DNA from: CAIVAT01 sp964473485
Lineage (GTDB): Bacteria; Bacteroidota; Bacteroidia; Bacteroidales; FEN-979
DNA: 64,000 nucleotides
NCBI GenBank assembly: GCA_964473485.1
Contig: CAYYPH010000002.1
Coordinates: 124,001 to 188,000, forward strand
Direction of reading: 5' to 3'
This document shows, piece by piece, positions 60,533 to 64,000 of this stretch. Numbering within the stretch: position 1 is the first letter of the stretch; every line of letters begins with the position of its first letter. Both the position numbers and the translations under genes were made by a program. A model generated the notes under the pieces. It saw only the letters and a list, made by a program, of their open reading frames with translations. It made no database searches and was not told where the DNA came from.

Positions 60533-63121
60533 CTATTTAACAATGTTCTGGAATTCAGGAGTGTTGGCAAAGTTATAGAATTCGCGATCACCTTTGGCCT
60601 GGGCTTTCAGATCAGGATTTTTGCAGGCTTTGGTGAGATTTTCATAGAGACCCTTGCTGTTATTGCTGCGTGCAGCGGCAATGGCCAGCAGGTAGAAGGT
60701 CTCGGGAGTTTCAGGAGCACATTTAAGGGTGGTTTCGGCAGCAGCGGTGTTACCCGAAACAAGCTGGGCGAGACCAAGGTTATAGGTGCACTTGGCGTTT
60801 CCGAGCAACTGAAGGGCTTTGTTGTAATCGCCTTTCGGGATCAGCTGGATACCCTGGTTGTAATTGGTGTTTTCTCCAAGCTGTGCTGCTTTCTTAAACT
60901 GCGCTTCAGCTTTCTTCAGGTCCTTCTGTTTGGCGGCAACCACACCGATGTTGTTCTCAATGACACCGTTGTTGGGATTTGCTGTTTGGGCTTTTGCCAG
61001 CAGTTCGCCTGCCTTGGCAAGGTTTCCTTTGTTTATCTGTGCCACAGCGTCGTTGTTGAGGGCTTTCCAGTTGGTTGGGTTCTGTTTGACGGCATTGTCA
61101 AGGATAACCGCTTTAACGTTATTATCAGTGGTAAGGGTGGCAGCGTAAAGCAGTTCTTCGACCTTCAGTTTCTCAGGATTCGACTGAGCATACTGGAGCA
61201 GTTCGGCATCCGTGAAACGAGGTTCATAAAGGGTGGCAGTGATTTCGGAGCGACGGAGCGACGGTAGGAGATCTTTTTCAATTTCAGGATAGATCAGGAT
61301 CATGTTGCGGATTTCCTGCTCTTTCTTGGCAGCGTCAGCATTTGAGTTGATCACATTCAGGATCTTGTCCTTGTCCTTCATGGTCGAGTTCTGGACATTC
61401 TTCAGGAATCCGTTCCAATCCGGTCCGTGATGCTGGAGGGTCATGTTGACATCTTTTCCGGCGGCTTCAACAGCGGCTTTAACGGCTTTCTTATCCTTGT
61501 TGTCCTTGTTGGCTTCCTTGGCCCATGTCTGGAATTGATCGATCATCCATTTGTTGCCGCTCTTCGAACGATTTTCCGACAGGTTGGCATTGAAGGTTTC
61601 TTCTCCTTCGGGTGATGCATAACCATGCATGGCAATGTCCTTGATCTTCCATCCCTGTTTCACAAATGCATTGAGGTCGTTCAGTTTAGCTTTGGCTTCG
61701 TCGGTCTTGTTGATACCGAATTTCATATCGAGATCATACTTGTTTTTCTTGAAGTAGATCGTACCGGTCTTTGAAACAAGTACCTCTTTCTGATAACCGT
61801 GATCTGAGATAAGGGTCAGTTCATCATGCAGGATGCGGGTAGGAGTGTAGATCACGCCGGGGGCAAGGTCACGTTTCGGCAGGTCGACGAATTTGGCCTT
61901 CACCTTGATTTCATCCTTCTTGAGCAGCACTTTTTCCTTTGCCTCATATATGACAGGGGCTACCGAAAGCATTGAGGTGTTCATCTCGGGTTTGTAAGGG
62001 AATATACAGGTGTAGGTGAATGTTCCACCTTCCTTGTACTTGATCATGGTACCCTGGCCGGTGAGTTTTTCGCCATACAGATGGGTGGCACAGGGCATTT
62101 CATACTGGCCACCTTCATAGGTAAGCACCGGATGGAAATACATGGCTGCTGTGGGGCAGAAATACTTCGGAGGAACGGTGCCTTTTACAGTAACGACAAC
62201 TGAATCGCCTTTTTCTGAAAGCACTGGCGGAGTGGTTTCATATTTGATCAGCTCGTAATTCTTGGCCATGTTCTTAAGATCGCAACCGCCGGTGAATTTG
62301 TATGTGAGACCAAGGTTAATGCCGCTGTACATGTCGTTGATCACCTGTTTTTCACCACCTTCTGTTGCATCAAGGAAGTCGCTGCTTCTCCATCTCCATA
62401 GAATTTCAGGGTTGATCGACCAGTGTTTGCTGAGGTTCAGGTCGAACCCGATACCGGCAACAGCCTTGAATTCCATGTTCCATCCACCGATCCCGCTGTT
62501 ATTACCGTAGCCGTTATTGGCATCGCCTTTATGGCCGGGATAACCGACATAACCAATAACAACATCGGGGACTCCGTTGGTTTCCTTAACACCCTGTGTG
62601 TGATCAAGACCAATGCCGGCGATCAGGTAGGAGGAGAAGAACCTTTCCGGTTTGTATCCCATAATCCAGTTGATCCAGTTGATGGTTGCCTCGAGGTCGG
62701 CTTCAATTACCCATGCTTTCATGTTCTGGGATACCCGGTAATTGTTCTTTTCGTTGGCTTCCTTGGCTTTTGGCAGAAATTTGTCATCCACAGAAGCTGA
62801 CAGGGGAACCCAGCCACCCCTGAAACGGGCGCCGATCACTCTGGAAAACTGCCTGGTAACCGATCCGCCAGCACCGAACATCCATTTGTCATTAAAGAAA
62901 ATGTTCTTAGAAAGGTCGCCGTTAAACTGGTCCATGGCTCCGTATGCAGTGATTGCCCAATACTTGTAAGTTGATTGCTTTTCACACTTTGAAGTCTTGG
63001 TTTTTTCTGCCTCTTTCTTTGGGGCTTCAGTCGTCTGGGCCTGGCCATAGGTTAAAATGGACACAAAAAACGCCAGTATGACGACCAGGGTTACCGATAA
63101 TGGTTGATACAATTTTTTCAT
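60533..63121 (-). CDS. OmpA-family outer membrane protein with C-terminal TPR repeats
   Basis: This 862-residue protein has a signal peptide (VTLVVILAFFVSILTYGQAQ). Residues ~45-290 look like an outer-membrane beta-barrel (YWAITAYGAMDQFNGDL, WVPLSASVDDKFL, LGLTYKFTGG). A middle region with two beta domains follows, then an OmpA-like peptidoglycan-binding segment (KDIAMHGYASPEGEETFNANLSENRSKS) and about four TPR-like units at the C-terminus (ALNNDAVAQINKGNLAKAGELL, KAEAQFKKAAQLG). It probably links outer membrane to peptidoglycan. Its size and mix of domains are typical of Bacteroidota. Confidence 0.82.
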   Translation of the reverse strand: MKKLYQPLSVTLVVILAFFVSILTYGQAQTTEAPKKEAEKTKTSKCEKQSTYKYWAITAYGAMDQFNGDLSKNIFFNDKWMFGAGGSVTRQFSRVIGARFRGGWVPLSASVDDKFLPKAKEANEKNNYRVSQNMKAWVIEADLEATINWINWIMGYKPERFFSSYLIAGIGLDHTQGVKETNGVPDVVIGYVGYPGHKGDANNGYGNNSGIGGWNMEFKAVAGIGFDLNLSKHWSINPEILWRWRSSDFLDATEGGEKQVINDMYSGINLGLTYKFTGGCDLKNMAKNYELIKYETTPPVLSEKGDSVVVTVKGTVPPKYFCPTAAMYFHPVLTYEGGQYEMPCATHLYGEKLTGQGTMIKYKEGGTFTYTCIFPYKPEMNTSMLSVAPVIYEAKEKVLLKKDEIKVKAKFVDLPKRDLAPGVIYTPTRILHDELTLISDHGYQKEVLVSKTGTIYFKKNKYDLDMKFGINKTDEAKAKLNDLNAFVKQGWKIKDIAMHGYASPEGEETFNANLSENRSKSGNKWMIDQFQTWAKEANKDNKDKKAVKAAVEAAGKDVNMTLQHHGPDWNGFLKNVQNSTMKDKDKILNVINSNADAAKKEQEIRNMILIYPEIEKDLLPSLRRSEITATLYEPRFTDAELLQYAQSNPEKLKVEELLYAATLTTDNNVKAVILDNAVKQNPTNWKALNNDAVAQINKGNLAKAGELLAKAQTANPNNGVIENNIGVVAAKQKDLKKAEAQFKKAAQLGENTNYNQGIQLIPKGDYNKALQLLGNAKCTYNLGLAQLVSGNTAAAETTLKCAPETPETFYLLAIAAARSNNSKGLYENLTKACKNPDLKAQAKGDREFYNFANTPEFQNIVK

Positions 63122-63168
63122 ACGCTCATGAATTTGGATTATAGTTTTATGTTAGCTTACTGAAATAG

Positions 63169-63198
63169 CAAATATAATATTAATAAAAAGGAATTCAA
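63169..63198 (-). promoter_or_regulatory. Promoter of the OmpA-like gene
   Basis: Minus strand TTG (63196-63198) and TATATTTG (63169-63176) are 19 nt apart, upstream of the start at 63121. The rest of the gene-free stretch 63122-63366 is very AT-rich, with no other supportable feature. Confidence 0.65.
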
Positions 63199-63366
63199 TC
63201 AATAATCAGGAATTAAAATAAACAAAAAACAGTTAATATTTTCAATTAACTCAAATACAATTAGTTATATGTTCCTTGTGCAATTTGGTTGTAAAATTAA
63301 CAAATTTTGTTTCAACAAAAACAAATTTTTCACACAATGGTTGTACGATAAATAGTTACGGAGGTT

Positions 63367-63906
63367 TCAAATATCCTTAAAAAAATCATTTTTCAGGAAA
63401 AGGTCCCAGACAACGATACCGGCTGCAACGGATACATTAATGGAATGTTTGGTGCCAAACTGAGGTATCTCGATACATTCATCAGCCTCTGTAAGAACCT
63501 CATCTTCAATGCCATTAATCTCATTTCCAAAAATCAGGGCTAGTGGCGTCCTCCGGGGTGGATTGAACCGGTCGAGGCTGATGCCCCCTTCAACCTGTTC
63601 AACGCAAATGATCCTGAATCCCTCTTGTTTCAGTTTGGCAACAGCATCGCGGGTTTGGGCGAAATATTTCCATGCTACCGATTCCGTTGCTCCCAGCGCC
63701 GTTTTGTGGATCTCGCGGTGGGGAGGCGTGGCCGTGATACCGCAGAGATGCAGTTCGCGGACCCTGAATGCATCGGCGGTGCGGAAAACACTGCCAACAT
63801 TGTTCTGGCTGCGTATATTATCAAGAACGATCACGACCGGGATCTTGTTGGAATCCCTGAATTCCTCCACCGTCAACCGGTTCAACTGGGTCATGGATAA
63901 TTTCAC
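63367..63906 (-). CDS. TrmH/SpoU-family RNA 2'-O-methyltransferase
   Basis: This 179-residue SPOUT methyltransferase shows the family motifs: VIVLDNIRSQNNVGSVFRTADAF, LHLCGITATPPHREIHKTALGA, LALIFGNEINGIEDEVL and IPQFGTKHSINVSVAAGIVVWDLF, with the knotted SAM-binding site. It methylates ribose 2'-OH in tRNA or rRNA; the target is not determinable. It has a near-consensus promoter just upstream. Confidence 0.88.
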   Translation of the reverse strand: MKLSMTQLNRLTVEEFRDSNKIPVVIVLDNIRSQNNVGSVFRTADAFRVRELHLCGITATPPHREIHKTALGATESVAWKYFAQTRDAVAKLKQEGFRIICVEQVEGGISLDRFNPPRRTPLALIFGNEINGIEDEVLTEADECIEIPQFGTKHSINVSVAAGIVVWDLFLKNDFFKDI

Positions 63907-63925
63907 GATATCAGATTTAGCATGG

Positions 63926-63956
63926 CAAAGATAGATTTATTGATAGTTATTAACAA
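63926..63956 (-). promoter_or_regulatory. Promoter of the TrmH-family gene
   Basis: Minus strand TTG (63954-63956), 20 nt, TATCTTTG (63926-63933). The -7 box lies 20 bp before the start at 63906, so the leader is short. Confidence 0.65.
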
Positions 63957-64000
63957 TGAACCATGAAGGTTTGTGCACCTTTGTAATTTTGCGGATAACA

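Overview
The window comes from a member of the Bacteroidota, most likely a Bacteroidales-like anaerobe. Supporting signs are a C-terminal type IX secretion (T9SS) sorting domain, an UpxY/NusG-like antiterminator, Fkp-type fucose salvage, pyruvate:ferredoxin oxidoreductase, FISUMP and DUF1566 proteins, Bacteroidota promoters (TAnnTTTG -7 box with TTG/TTTG about 20 nt upstream) and few Shine-Dalgarno sequences. No species can be named from the sequence alone.

The window falls into two halves that differ in composition by eye. Bases 1 to about 31,045 are AT-rich accessory DNA, most extreme between 10 and 31 kb, with nearly every gene on the + strand. From about 31,050 on, base composition is more balanced and housekeeping genes lie on both strands. 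The junction falls inside a truncated amidohydrolase gene, about 800 bp from a tRNA-Glu(UUC) gene whose 3' end faces the accessory half. This looks like the edge of a genomic island.

Layout of the accessory half: (a) 1-6.3 kb, exported proteins around a caspase-fold protease, with a transglutaminase-like protein, a DUF4384 protein and a small outer-membrane barrel; (b) 6.3-9.3 kb, two paralogous lipoproteins with DUF1566 ends; (c) 9.3-10.2 and 24.9-25.8 kb, two proteins sharing a C-terminal CFI-box tail, flanking the central block; (d) 11.0-15.1 kb, a candidate RiPP locus with a 39-residue Cys-containing precursor, a zinc-ribbon microprotein, a 104-aa protein, an rSAM/SPASM maturase with an N-terminal RRE-like domain, and an amidohydrolase. 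Four genes here are preceded by a repeated pseudoknot-like 5' leader, and a 62-bp repeat marks the remnant of a second precursor; (e) 15.1-24.8 kb, a signalling operon of PP2C phosphatase, membrane Ser/Thr kinase, MSGPK coiled-coil protein, ClpB-like AAA+ ATPase, NrdG-like rSAM protein, FHA/zinc-ribbon protein and membrane protein. The kinase begins with four 11-residue T-x-T-Y repeats that are plausible phospho-Thr ligands for the FHA protein; (f) 25.8-31.0 kb, tandem paralogues, a macro-domain-like protein, unknown proteins, a GNAT-like protein and a truncated amidohydrolase.

The core half holds L-fucose uptake and activation (fucP, mutarotase, fkp), a T9SS cargo protein, a nucleotide-sugar dehydrogenase with an UpxY antiterminator, a biotin-dependent carboxylase pair, engB, a divergent acyltransferase pair resembling the glycine-lipid genes glsA/glsB, rpsT, an AT-hook protein, mutS2, nifJ with a dihydroorotate-dehydrogenase-like protein, sppA, a GH73-type glucosaminidase, folK, a deoxynucleoside kinase, a large OmpA/TPR protein and a TrmH-family methyltransferase. 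The most promising candidates for undescribed biology are the RiPP locus with its repeated leader and the kinase/FHA/AAA+ module beside it.
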